From contig NW_024881313.1 in NCBI RefSeq assembly GCF_018691265.1, positions 10,554,501-10,618,500 of the forward strand: a DNA stretch of 64,000 nt, read 5' to 3'. The notes under the pieces were generated by a model, which saw nothing but the letters and a program-made list of their open reading frames with translations, made no database searches and was not told the origin of the DNA. Origin of the DNA: Tyto alba (taxonomy: Eukaryota; Chordata; Aves; Strigiformes; Tytonidae). Of the stretch, positions 1 through 15,600 are shown in pieces; the stretch's first letter is position 1, and each line of letters starts with the position of its first letter. Position numbers and translations under genes: made by a program.

Positions 1-3000
1 TTCTGTATCTGTTGGCATGATGAAGAATTTTAACTCTCCCTGCAAGTATTGCCAAACAATATATGACATATACTGTACAATTGGCACATACAATAGAACA
101 AACAACACAACAGCATGGCCCACCTAGAATCCCACTCACTAAATTAACCCCAGGAACTTCTCCAGTTCATGTGTCCAAACTGAAAAAGAATAATCCTATA
201 TAAGTATTATTTCAGTTTTGGTCCTGATGCCTCAAAGGAATTTAAACAAAGATACACAATGAAGATGAATTAGTGAAGTTGGAAAGTAAGAAAACTTTCC
301 TGAAGTGCTGTCCTATCACAATGCCAGTAAGTAACCAGGAGGTTTGTCCACCGTCAGGAGCTGTCTGAACATAGCTGATAAGGAATTACAGAAGAACTTC
401 TTTCAGAAATTCCAGATGTGATGACTACTCTTCAGAGTAGGACTGCCATATTCAGATTTAGCATAGTCTAGTCTGAAAACAACTAAAATTCACATGTATT
501 CATACAACTCTGATCTCCTTATCTGTTTCTCATGCACTTTCACTTACTATCCGTCATTCAGAACAAAAATGAGAGTGAAAAATGAGAATGAAAATAAGAT
601 GAGAATCATTCCCTTAGCTTTCTAGGTCTCCTATTTTGTATTAAACTCCATGAGGGTATTTTTTTTTCTTACCATGTCAAATCTCTCTAAATACAAATTC
701 AGTAAGGCTCCACATTTTAGTATAGATTTTCAGCTCAGGATCTCAGAATGAATTAACTCTTGACAAGGACTTGCTTCTGTATTTCTCCAATACCTGAAAC
801 ATCATGAGTGGTGTTATAGCTGAACAGTGTGTGTTCAGATAATTTTTTTAGTAAAAGATGATGGCTTTCATTTTGTGACAGAACATCATAACCAAAAAAA
901 TATGACCAGATCCAGTTTTGTTTATAAATCATCTTTTCTTGTTTGGAATGAGATAAAGTTGTGGGTTTGTTTTTTTTTGTTGTTGTTTTTTTTTTTTTTT
1001 TTTCTATTCTATACTGTTCAGGACCAGAGCACTGAATATAACTTGAGTCTTGCTACTGTGGTACTTGTAGCTGACTGGTCTTTTTCTCCTTGCAAAGAAA
1101 TTTTGAACTGTTCTGTGGTTGTCTTGATCATGGTTATGAAAATACCTTTTCTACCTATGTGTGTTGTAAATAACTGTTGAGAAAGCTATTGAAAAAATAG
1201 CTTGATGTCAGTCATTAATACTTAAAATATTGAAAGGCATAATAAGAAATTTAGTTTTTCTTTCTTTGTGATCCTTTGAAATGTCTGTCCATGTAAAGAA
1301 CATCAAAGCAGTCATTTATTTTTCTTGCAACACTATTTGAGGTAACTTTCCCCTTTGGTTTCTCTAATAACAAACGTTTCTGCGTATCCTGGACCTGTCT
1401 TCTTGTAAACCAGTAATAGTACAAAAAATACTGATTTTTTAGAAATGCGTGCTGTTCTGATGGAAATAAAAATATCTGCAGTTGCTTGTATGTAACTAGA
1501 TCAGACAGCAGAGACCAAAACCCACAGTGACAAATTATGAGAACAGAACAAATTCAAGGAAAGTAAGCATTGGGAAAATCTGCTTGCATTACTTGGAGCT
1601 CAGTCCTGGAGGAAACAAGCACACTTGTGTCTCATCAAAGAATGTATAAATAGAGGTGTATCACTTCTGCAGGCCTTAGCCTCTGCAAAGGAGCCAACAC
1701 ATGTGGTAACATTGGGGTGGTAGATTTAGCAGAAAGTTAGCTTTAGACATGCTACGAAGTTGACCAAGCATGCTAGCTTGTCTCCCAAGTTTCCTCTTGG
1801 TGACAACAGAGAAAAACAGGCTCCTCTAGAAAACCAGACCTCTTACCTGCATCCTCTGAATTACTATCTGGAGAAAACTCTGAGCTTTCTTCAGTTCTCC
1901 ATATATAAGATCCTAACTCCATTAGAGTTCCTCTCAAGATAGCATCCTTTCATCTGCTCCTTCCATTGCTCCTGTGTCCAACTTGTCAGCCCTTTGTGAA
2001 TGACCTGGAAATCCTCAGTGACCTCAGACAACATCAAACACATTTAGTTTAGTGGGAAACTAAATCAAAGCTTCTTTATGTTCAATGACTGCAGGAAGTT
2101 TAGGAATATTATCTGATCTACTTAGACAATATGAATACCTGCCCCAGAGTTCACTGGACTTGACTTCATTCAGTTGTCTGATGCTGCTTCTGTACAAAGA
2201 GATAGCATGGACAGTGTAATTGAAACTGCAATCCGAAGTGTGATTGTAGCATTTATTTAATTAAATTAACCCAGGTACTGAGAGAGTGAGGGCACAGAAC
2301 CTTAAGGGGTCAACCAGCCACTGAGCCATCACTGCTGTGTTTTCTTTCTCGTTAGTGCCTATCCAAATAATGACCTTGGATATCTCTACCATGCTGAAGA
2401 CTCTCCACTCAGCTGTAGTAGAAATACATAACCTTCAGTACTTCAACGCAGGCATTCTAGACCATCAGAAATGGCTAAAAGTGATCTATGGTACATATGA
2501 CTGATTTTCAGAATGTTTTCCTGGTGTTAACGCTTTTGATTAATAACTAAAAATTGCTGTTGTTCAAACCAGTATACAGAATGTGATCTCCAAACACTAT
2601 GGAATACTAACAAGGTAGAGAATGCAAATAGAATTGGTCATCATGAAGAGGAAGAGGAATTAAAATCATCTTGGGGAGGTTTCTGAGCTTCTGGACCAAA
2701 GTCGCTACCATTTTAATCAAAAGGAGTTTTAATACTCTAAATGGAATGAAGATTTCTTTCTGGCAGATAAGTAGAAAACTCTTTGGTGGATAAATATAGG
2801 GATAATGCCATTATTAGAGTTTGCTATCCTTCAGAAAGGGAACATTTATCCCCTGTTAGTGCTAGTCCTATTAGAAATGTACAAATCAAAGCTGGTTTTC
2901 ATTGATCAGATTTCTACATTTCCATCAATATTACTGTATTTTTCTTTTCTAGGCTGTGGCATTTTTATAGGCTAATCAAATATCCAATATTACCAGGAGC

Positions 3001-4157
3001 CATTTAAAGTGAATGCCAGAACTACTAAGGAGTAATTTGAGAATTAGATCTATTTTTGTTAGTTGAAATGATCTTGACTTGCTCATATTGTATTGTACCT
3101 GATGCTCAGTAATATGATAGTACCAATACAAATAGAAAGATATCCGGTTTGAAGTTCTTAAATATCTGTTAAAAGTGGTGAGCAGTCCAAGCACATTAAA
3201 ATTCCATTTTCCCCCATACAAGTGTTTGCTGCAGATGACCCCCACTGATCTTAAATATATTTCTGTATCTGTAACTGAATAGAGGTTTTCCGTACAGCAT
3301 GTTCTAATGGTACTCTGGCCTTTAGCCAACAAGGCACTGAATAAGGCTATTTTTAAAATACAGAAACTGGGAACAGCTGCAGCAATCAAATTTGATAAAA
3401 ACAGAGAGGAACTTTGCTTTTTTTTTTTTTTTTTACGGTTTGTCCAAGTTTAGACTCCTTTCATAGAACGGCTTTTGTTCTGTTGGATGAAGGGGGTATA
3501 AGAGTAACACAGTGAAATCCTTTTGAACAAATAACTTTTAAAAGAATATAGATTAAAATAAAAGGGGGCTTTTTGGTGCAGCAGCATGTTCAATGCAATT
3601 GTACCTCAAACTATTAAAAGAATAAATCTATAAAAAAGAATACATTTTGTCTGCCAAGCTTTACCATAAAAGACTTATCCATAATGATCTCCCAAACTGA
3701 AAGATGAAACCTCTTGTTTCAAATGTTGAACATCTGAACACTGGTATTTGGGAGTAGGTTTTGGGTGGAAGTGATTTAATTTGAATGCTCTAGGGTGGAT
3801 TGTTTTTTTTTGTTGTTTTTTCTTCTTTTACTATTAATCAGAAAAGTTTCTGTGAAGAACTCTCCTCTCTTTCCCCCTGGTAAGCTGGAAAAAAAAGTTC
3901 ACTTAAGGAAAAGTTTTACAAAGGCCTTCTGTGCACTTTAAAAAGTTTCATAAAATATTTAATTATAAGGACTGATTCTTCTTTGTTTGCCCTCTTATTT
4001 TTTTGGGAAACTTGTCATTCAGTGATTAATGAGAGTCGGGAGACAATTATATACACAAAAAAAAAATCCATTACACAGTAGTAGGCTGAGATGTATCTGT
4101 TAAATGATTCCATCTGAGGACAAAGTCTGTGCTAGACTAATGCAAGACACAAGATGC

Positions 4158-4220
4158 TGGGTGAAATCTGGTCTCCACTGAAGTCAGTAAGAGTTTTGCC
4201 ACTGAAGTTGGCAGAGGGAT
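4158..4220. repeat. Fossil repeat with AAGTCA/TTTTGCC palindromic core
   Basis: The stretch reads GTGAAATCTGGTCTCCACTG, AAGTCAGTAAGAGTTTTGCC, ACTGAAGTTGGCAG. This resembles a very old amniote repeat whose core pairs 'CCATTGAAGTCAATGG' with 'GAGTTTTGCCATTGACTTCAATGG'. It is only about 60 bp and strongly diverged. Similar traces occur near 19314-19372 and more weakly at 8519-8575, 9748-9800 and 39923-39990. Confidence 0.4.
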
Positions 4221-4799
4221 AATTTTATTGATTGCATTCATTTTAAGTGTCAAAAATAGCACCCTTGCATTCTTACCCCATTAAAGCTATTTAGTGCATC
4301 ATCAATTGAAATGGTGGATCAAAAATGTACTGAATTTCTCACATATACATAAATATGGGTATATATCATATGTGTGTATGTCCACATATAAAATGTGTAT
4401 AAATGTTTGTGCATTATTGTGTGTGTTTCTATATAAAAATATCTGCTTAATTTATTATCACTGTATCTGATTATCTCACCGGGGTGAAAATTACAGATGT
4501 GGCATATCTTCCTTTCTTCACACTGAGAGTCAGGCTTAGCTTGTTTTGTTTTGTTTTGTTTTAAAAACTGGACAAAATGTGAAGATAAGACTAAAGACTT
4601 GAGTTGAAAATCAAGACTGGTATGAAATAGATGTATGGAGCCACCTGAGATTTTTAAAGTTTACAAGCAAACTCAGAAATCCAAAATACTCAAAACTGGG
4701 TCAAATACTGTAGATGCAGGACTTGATATATATCCTCAAAGTCAGTATTAAGAGGGAGAACAGAATTTTTAAAACAGAAGGTTGAAATTCAGGAGTTGC

Positions 4800-5170
4800 T
4801 GATTTATTTCCTGTCTCTGCCACAAACTTCACGTGTGATCTTGACCAGGTCAGTTTTGCAAACTCATGTGCTTAACTTTACATGGTAGAAATAATATTAT
4901 GACTCTTGTGGGTCTACACACAATATATCTAGCTGAATATGAGAACAAACCTTTTGCAAGACCTAAACTTGTCTGTGTACAATTTTCACTTTGTAAAATG
5001 GATACGATAATATTATTTTTCCCCTATGATTTGTCTATTTGTCTATATTATAAATTCTTGGAGACAAAAGCTGTCTTCTGTTATATGTCTGTGAATCAGT
5101 AACAAAACAGAGCCTTGACATCATCTGGACCTCCAGGTACAACTCAGATATAAACAATTATAAATGTTGA
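4800..5170 (+). repeat. Ancient amniote SINE-like repeat (MIR/CORE-SINE-like)
   Basis: Three blocks appear in the order expected of an old tRNA-SINE-type family found in reptile and bird genomes. The first (about 4807-4855) is a degenerate tCTCTGCCACaaACTT..GTGTGATCTTGacCAgGTCA core, as in MIR-like CORE-SINEs. The second (about 4983-5020) reads TTTCAC-TTTGTAAAATGGATA. The third (about 5052-5170) reads as a diverged copy of the familiar tail with 'TCTTGGAGACAAAAGCTGTCTTCTG', then GGACCTCCAGG and an ATAAACAATTATAAATG end. About 100 bp of unmatched sequence sits between the first two blocks. The family name is from memory of such elements, not from a search. Confidence 0.55.
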
Positions 5171-6089
5171 AGCATATGTTACTTGAGGTAGTTTCTTTAA
5201 AGCAAAATATAACAAAAAACAGAATGTACAGATTGCTCTTAATTTACTGATTTCTTGTAACCAGGAATCTAGAAAAAGCCATTCATTTGAAATCAGGAGA
5301 ATACTGTAAAATTAAACACATTTTTAGCATTTTATACAACAGCAGTCCCCATCCCTGCATATGGAAGCGACCCCACATTCCTTCATATTGGGTAACTGTA
5401 AATTTAATACACGTCGTGTTCTAGGAAAATACTGAAGCATTCATGTGGTACAGAGCACTGAGCTCAGGAATTTATCAAGGATCCTCTGGCATCATACCAG
5501 TTTTCAAATTCTTATCCAGTATTTTAACTGGAACCAAAAAATTTCCAGTGTGTTGATTACTAGGGTTTGATTACATTTAGTAAGCCATGGAGCCCCTTCT
5601 CTTCGAAGACAAACTGCTGCCAGAGACAGATTTACCACTGACCAACAGTGTTTTTATGCAAATGTGCCTGAGTGAGTGCAGTAACCCCAAGTTATAATAG
5701 AGTCATTCAATCTCTTGCCAGGACAGCAATATTTATATATTGCAAAGATAAATTGGATATCAGAACCAGTTCCATTACGGAGGGAAAGTTCTCTATGTAA
5801 ATCAGTATTTCTAATCACACCATGCTTCTTCCCACCCCCTACCCCATTTTGCTTTCCTTGCTTTATCATCATAGATGAATTCCAAATGTGTTTTTCTCTT
5901 GTGTGTTCACTTTGAATATTGAAGCGTTCAGCTAATGCCAAGCTAATGGATAACATAAACTCCTCACTATGAAACTTTAAAGTCTCCAAGGGTGTTTCTT
6001 CATGCCTTGGGGAAGTGCTATAAAGGGCTTACATTCACATACAGTGTTTTGTCTGCTACTTGTGAAAGTTTCTGTTTGGACTTCTCTTT

Positions 6090-6330
6090 CTACTGCTGCC
6101 TGATGGGAAGAAATGGGCAGACATCTCCCTAGTGACTTTATCTCCTCATCAGGAATGAGTGCAAGAGGTCAGATGCCCCTCTGCATGCTAGTCACCATCT
6201 GCTGACAGCAGCGCTCTCCCGGGAGAGCTGGCTTTGTTTACTGACAGGGCTAATATGAGGAGACACGTGAAGTACTTTGGTTTGTGGAAGAGGGCAGGAG
6301 AGGCATGATGCTGTGAAAACATTCCCACAC
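6090..6330. promoter_or_regulatory. Candidate noncoding regulatory stretch with 16-bp palindrome
   Basis: This is locally GC-richer DNA inside the DGKB intron. It carries an E-box next to TGACAGC (CATCTGCTGACAGC, 6196-6209), a perfect 16-bp palindrome GCTCTCCCGGGAGAGC (6213-6228), a TGTTTAC forkhead-type site near 6235, and CACGTG near 6264. It has no ORF and no known repeat. The regulatory role is inferred only from motif density. Confidence 0.25.
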
Positions 6331-9300
6331 ACTCTAATGGCTCATTCACATAGAAAACAAGCGAGAGCCTTCAGCTCTTTCACAGAGCTCAAAGTAGAAC
6401 AAACGGACTTCAGAACCCCAAGGCACCAGTCAAAAAACACTTTCCTAATGCACTAATACTGAAATGCTCTCCATGATAGCTTACCTAGGAGACTTCAGCT
6501 CTCATTTAGGCAGCTAAATGACCTGGCTAGATTGAAAAGCTGCTCAGCATCTGGTAGTTGCTGTTGTTCGCTGCTAGCTGCTAAATTCTTTTTGAAAATC
6601 TAACCTTCAGTTTCTTAAACCTAAACCTCCTAAAACAGGTTATAATGGGTGAAGGATGCATTGGAGAATTTTATCAGTACTGTCACCAATTGATTATTTT
6701 CTCTTTAGAATAAAATCTGTAGAACACAGAGGAAATGCAACATGCCTAAAAGGAGATACGTTTTTTGCTCTGTAGTTGGTAGAGACACACACATGTGTGT
6801 AAGGTTAGAATATCATTTGAGGATCAAAAAGAAGTGACTTTCTGAATTAAGTCTCAAACACAGTTGAAGTACATATCATGGAAAAGTGCACATTATAAGT
6901 TGTTTTAAGTGATGAATGATGTTCAGTGAACAACAGCATTCATTATTCTGGTCTACAATTTATAAGACGTATAAGAAGACAACACAAACAGGGATACTAG
7001 GTCAACCCACCAGTTTGGGTAGCTCAGAATCTGATCTCTAACACCAACCTGAATTGCATGATTAGAAATAGAGCATGAGAGCAAACTTGCAGTGATTCTT
7101 CTGTTAAGATACCCAGAGTCTAGTATGGCAACATGGTATAACAGCGTATTATGTAAAAAGTATTTCCTGCTCATTTTAGAAGTGCTGTGAAAATCCTTAG
7201 TTCTTGCATTTTGAGAAATACAATTGCAATACTGTCTTCACCTACTCCACGACACTCATTATTTTCTCATCTTTCCTCCATTCATCTCTATATTTCCTGA
7301 AGGGACCTAGTCTAATTTCTTTCATACAGAAGCTGCTCCATACTTGTTATCATGTTTGTTGCTTTGTCATTTCCAGTCATTTTATATTTTCCTGTGCGTT
7401 GATGAGTGGACCAGAACTATGAAGCCCATAATGTATGGATGTACCCATTATAATATTTGATGATATTTTATCACTATTGCGCATTGAGCTGGTATTTTTA
7501 CATAAGTAGCCACAGTAATTCTATAATCTTAATATCTGCATGACAGTATTAATTGTAGCCCAGCAAAATAAATATGCATATATATAGGGACATGTACACA
7601 CAGACACACACACACTATTTCTTTTCAAATGTATTATATATGTATATAACAGTTTACATATCTTTAGTTAGCTCCGTTATATGTAGCTAGATCTGTTTCC
7701 CCTCATGGGCATTAAGTTGCATGTATTGAATTTTCTGCCTTCGTATAGCCCCATTAGTCAGTACTATAAAATTTCTAAACTTTTTTTTATACTTGTCTTT
7801 TGTCTTTATTTTGTTGAATCCTCAGTAACTCACTGTCTACTTCTATTTCCAGATTATTTAGGGGTATATGTTGAGCAGTACAGAGTCCAGCACAGATCTT
7901 TCTGAGAAATCAGTGGTAACCTTTCACCAGAATGAAGAATGACTTCCCCTTTCCTATCTTTTAATTTAATAGAAGACCTGATCTCTTTTAATAGAGCTTA
8001 TTCTCTTTTGGAGTCTTTGGTGGGGACCCTTTAAGAACAAATGTAATCCGTTCACTGATGTCTTGACCCTTTATATTCAACCAGTGTACCTATAGCCATG
8101 TAACACCTTTGAAGAATGGGACTGAAATATGCACACTTCCTTTCCCACTTTTGCTCATTCTGAGTTCTTGTCAAAGTCAATATAGCTTAAAGATTTGTTG
8201 GAATGGGTATGACTATGCAAATGCATCAAGTCAAATATATTAGCAAGGGCAGGAAAGTGAACTAACCCTAAGTTGATAACTGCATGTTACATTTGCTTTA
8301 GTTTTTACTGCTTCTGAAGAGAAGTTATGTCCAATTTAAGCTCAATTCTAAAAATATTCATAATTGGCCTAAAATAACCTCACTTTGGGAATGTGCCACT
8401 GCAAATGTGAAGTTTCTGAAAAGGCTTCACTTTTTTGATAGGTAAGAGTGTTGTTTAGTTCCATCTTCCCATGTTTAACATACCATATTTTTTTGAGATG
8501 TGTAGTATAGATTAAAGGGCAGGATTTGGCCCTTAGTTACCTGCTGTTACTGGCACTAATCTCACAGCTATTGAAAAATGATGCATCAAATTTATACCAC
8601 TGCAAATGTCACTATTCTGAATCTTGCATATGTTGCCTGAGCTGTCAGTAATAAAAATCTGTTCTTAATTATTCTCCCTTTTAAAAAATAATAATTTTCT
8701 AATAACCCAGTGAATAGAAATTTGATGTTTTCTTTGGCTGGAAACATTTTAATGATATAGTACATCTATAAAGTTCTGTGTGCTTTTATAATATAATAGC
8801 TTTTGCAAATGAGTAGGACTTTCCCATTTAAATCCCTGTGGCTATCAAGAAAAGCAGAATTGATTTAAATCTGAGTTAAGTTTAAAAGTAAATAACTTAA
8901 GGAAAACACTCTAAGAGGAAAAACAATTCAGCAGAAAGCCAGACCTACATAATCAAGTTTACATGTGTTACAGGGATACAAACTATAAAAATTTATGGTT
9001 AACTTAATTGTATTACATATTCTAATCTTTTGTTCATCTTATCATTTTTCTTAATAGGAGAGTATAGGGTTGATTTTTGCTTCATTGATATTGTATAGAA
9101 CTGATTTCACTGTGATGAGAAAATGAAAATAGCAAAGAATATTAAGAAAGTAAAAGAAGAAAAATTAAGGATTTGGATAGTATGAGATTTTTCTGGTTGG
9201 AAGCCGAATAATCCAGACCATAAATCCTATTTGCTTTTAATACTTCCCCCTCCCCCCCACCCCATCACAGTACTTCTTTCAGTTAATTACCTTCGTTCAA

Positions 9301-9747
9301 AGCCCAAATAAGTGAACAGAAAAGACTCCCTTTGGACTAGTCTCATAGATATGATAATTAGCATCAAATTCTACCTTCATTAAAGGTTGAATGGTTTCAA
9401 ATATACAAAGAATAATGTGCTCTCCATTCTTCAGGTTTTTTCAGTGTGATGGTAGACTCTAGCATTTTAGCTCATTGCCTGCTTCACCAAATAGTGTACC
9501 TTTCAGAAACATGGATATTAACAGCCAATCTATAAAACACACATAATATACAGCTAAAAAAAATGTTTCTTTTTCTTGTCCATCTGTTCTTGGCAACATG
9601 TATTTAAACAGGAACATATAAAACATTTCATACAAAACACTCTATTTGATTCTGGATAATATTTCATTACCTTGCTTAGTTGTTTCTCAAACCAGACTGC
9701 TATATTACTGTTCAGGTTTCTAGTTGTATCTCTGTATCTGAAATTCT

Positions 9748-9800
9748 AGACAGAATTTGCCCTTGCTCCTTGAAGTCAAGCAAACTGATACTTATTTTGC
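9748..9800. repeat. Possible fossil amniote repeat fragment
   Basis: CAGAATTTGCCCTTGCTCCT followed by TGAAGTCAAG resembles the 'aatttggccct...tgaagtcaatgg' portion of the same old family. It is too short and diverged to be sure. Confidence 0.3.
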
Positions 9801-10383
9801 CAGAGACATTATTTATTTAACTATTTTTTGAAGTTTAGTGCCAAAATACTATGCCATCAAAAAGTGACATGAAACAAAAATATATAACTGGGTGCAAGCA
9901 AGTACTACAAAGTTTAGAAAAGCTAGATGTATAGTTGCTGATATAAAGGGGTTTTCTACCCTTTTTTCATTAAATCAGTGCACTAACTGAGAGAAAGATC
10001 CAATGCAAAAATAAATAGTGGTTTCATAATTAAAGACAATAATAATGTATGCACACAAAGGCTGAATTAGACTTGTACACATCATCTGAAAAGAATTACA
10101 TAGAAGAGAATTCAATAGGGTCTGGAGCAATGACTTTTCCCTTACAGATTTTACATATCTGTTCAAACAATGGTCAGCATCAATTTATAAACTGCAAATG
10201 TCTCGTTCTATGAGTGTGTGGTAACCTAAATGAAGGAGTCTCTATTTTCTCATATAGTAAGATTATTTGTTCAGTACGTATCCATTAAAACAAACCATGG
10301 AGTTTATTATTGTATTTTAGAATCATTTTGGTCAGGATTTTTTAGAATGCTATGACAACAGGCCCAGATATGTCCAGCATTAA

Positions 10384-12691
<2,308 letters not shown>

Positions 12692-15600
12692 TAACAAAAA
12701 TTACAACAGTCAGAAATATTAACTGATTTATTTACTTTCACATCTTCAATGATAGAAACAGAAGCTTTCTGTTTAAGAGAAAACCACTCTCATCAGCATT
12801 AACTCAATTTACTTAAGTAACATCCTCACACGCTGTTATTACATAGTTCAACACCCACAGCGTTTTCAATTTATCATGCTGTTTGGGTTTTTTTCCCCCA
12901 TAGGTTAGGATGGAATAAAAAGGCATTTATTTCAAAAGATTGGAAAATACTCAATGGGTGCAGTCCCAGCACCCCTTTACCCAATGTGATCATTTATTTA
13001 AGATGATGTATCAGATTTATAGTCTCTGTTACTGAGAAAGAGACAATGTTAGTTTTGATGCTAAATTGTATAAAGTAACAATTTATTCTTCAAAAATTTA
13101 GGAAGATTTTCCATTGTGCTTTTGAGAGGTCAGATCAAGGACATTTTGCTGAAATCTGAAGTCTTGACTCTGTTGATTGAATTATACAATAAAACTAATA
13201 TTAGCCTCTTGTTTCAGTGCCCACGTGTATGAAGTGAGGGCAGGTAAACAACAATTAGTCTAGGATAAGATAAGATAGGTTAGGGAGGAGCTTGCTCAGA
13301 GGAGGTTCTCTGAGTATCTGTTTACAGACAAAACGAGAAAGGTGTAGCTCTAAGAACTCTCAATTTTCATCTCTCTCCGATAAATTATAGAGACTAACCG
13401 AGCATTTGGAGATGTTGAAGAAATTTAAGTTTTTTATTGTTGAATTTGTCTTAGTAACATGCTTTAATATACAGTTTTACTTGTGTTTTTTTTTTTTTTT
13501 TTTCCCTAAAGACAACCTGTGTTTTTAAGTAGATGAAATACTGTAGCCTTGCAGCTTGCAAGTATGACAAAACAGTAATGTGACAAGGAAGAAATCCCAC
13601 TGCAGATGGGAGTAATTCCCCAAACAATGGTACTGGATCACTTTAATGAACTTTATGTCTGTAGTAAAATTGAAAGCTACACAAAAAGGGGAGAGCCTTC
13701 AGAAAGGTGCTGACAGGTATGGCAGCTGATAACGTATGGGTTAGGATGAAATAAAGGGGTTGTGATAATTCATGTTTGCCAGATACACCATAGTGTACAG
13801 CTGAACAGCGGGGAGAGTGCCTGAACTCTAATTCTCTATGTTAAGTGTTCAGATGCTGCAATGAGAGGAGAACCATGTGAACACACACTGTGTGAAGGCA
13901 GAACAGTAGGGATTTTATTAGATTTATTCCAGGAAACCTTTTGGAGTTAAGAGATGTCATTATCTTTATGTCTTCTACAGCTATGGCTCAGTGCAGAGCA
14001 ACAGTACTGAAACCCACAGTTACTTGTTCAAGAAAAAGACATGTAATTTTTCAGTTGCCAGATTACAGAAGAGAACTTATGGAAGGATGCTGGCAATAAC
14101 ATGTGGGTTTTTTTGTCTTGATTGCTTGCTCTGTGCAAAATCCCTGCTATCTGATTGATAATGCTAGCAGAAGCTGCCTGCACGATTGAGGACAAACCTG
14201 GAAAAAGAGACAGTTCTTACGTTTCAATTACTGCCTTGAGGAAACAGCAAATTATTACTGATAATTACTGCTGTCCAGCTGAAGTACCATTTTAAAGGGG
14301 ATAGAAATGGCATACACTTTTCTGTGGAACCCATCCTTTTTGCTGTACCATCAAGAGAATAGACTTTGTGTTATATGAGAAAACCATACGGTTGAATGTA
14401 TTTATTTCCTCTGAGAAGTAAATACATGAACTGTTTGTCTAGACTACTGCACCTCTATGAATTCAGATATAGATATTTTTTTTTTATGTTATATTATGCC
14501 TTTTTCAGGAAACTTTTTTTTATATTCTGGCGAGCTTAATGTATTTATTGCAATAGCTCCTTGCATTATTATTCATCTACCCCACTCTGTTTTCTACTCC
14601 TTACAAAGGAAAAAGCATGTGTGGTCCAACTCCCTCCCCACTAATTCTAACTACAGTACAGTTTTTCCTTGAAGTTCTCTGCAAAGTAGCTAGGAATTCC
14701 TCTTGAGACAATGACAAAAGTAGGTGTTAGCTTTCTCTCAACTGAAGTTTAAGATCTGATTTCTAAGTATGTGTTTCAGAGGGCTCTTTGTTTGGAAGCC
14801 AAAGTGTATGTGATTACATAAGTATCAGGGTGATATCTCAGTGATATGTATCCAAAACTGGAGTCTGAGAAACAACACAAAATCAGAATAAATTCTTCTG
14901 TGTAGACAACTATGTGGCCAATTATTTGAACCTGCAAGAGCTCAAATTCCAGAAAAAAAAATATGAGATCAATACAAGAATCATGAGCTTTTGTCTTCTC
15001 AAGAGGCAAAACTGCAGCTTTCTCCCCAAATTACCTGAAAGCAAATGATTAATGACCAGTTTTTTAATGGAAAAAAAAATTATGATCAGATAAAGAGATC
15101 AATGAGCTTAGATCCTTAGGAAAGATATGAGTTTGGTTTTCCTTTTATTTCCCCCCTCCCCTTAGGAAATTTCTTTCCCTAGCTCTTACAAGGAACTGAG
15201 GCTCATACAAAGATGCTGGCACTCCTACATCATGCACTGAGTGAGACATGGGGGGACATTCCCATGCTACCTCTTGTTTTACATTAGGTTGCTGAGGGAA
15301 GGCATTTATTAGTTTACTAGCTATATGGGTTTAAGGACAGAAACTATTGTTTCCACACAGTACTGGCCTGCTTGGATATACCGCCTCACTAGTTCTAGGG
15401 GAGAGACGGATGCACCTTGTTCTATTGCACAGATCGTGTACATCAGTTAGACACAGCAGCTGAGTCTCGGGGTTTTGGCTCTTTGGTGCTCCAGCTAGAA
15501 AGCCATTGTTAAAAGGAAATCTGCTATCCCTCCTTCTCCAACTGTCATTGTTTGGAATAATATTTATTTTATTTTGGTATGGTCATCTCAGGAACTTTAG

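Noticed and set aside
827..1180. 117-codon plus-strand ORF
   Set aside because: It is held open by a T-rich run that yields poly-Phe/Leu; low-complexity artefact.
2976..3389. 137-codon minus-strand ORF in the DGKB intron
   Set aside because: The longest ORF in the window, but with random-looking composition, no domain, no Kozak or splice context, and it lies antisense in an intron.
7576..7640. CA/TA-rich stretch as a microsatellite of note
   Set aside because: Only a short interrupted CA run; ordinary.
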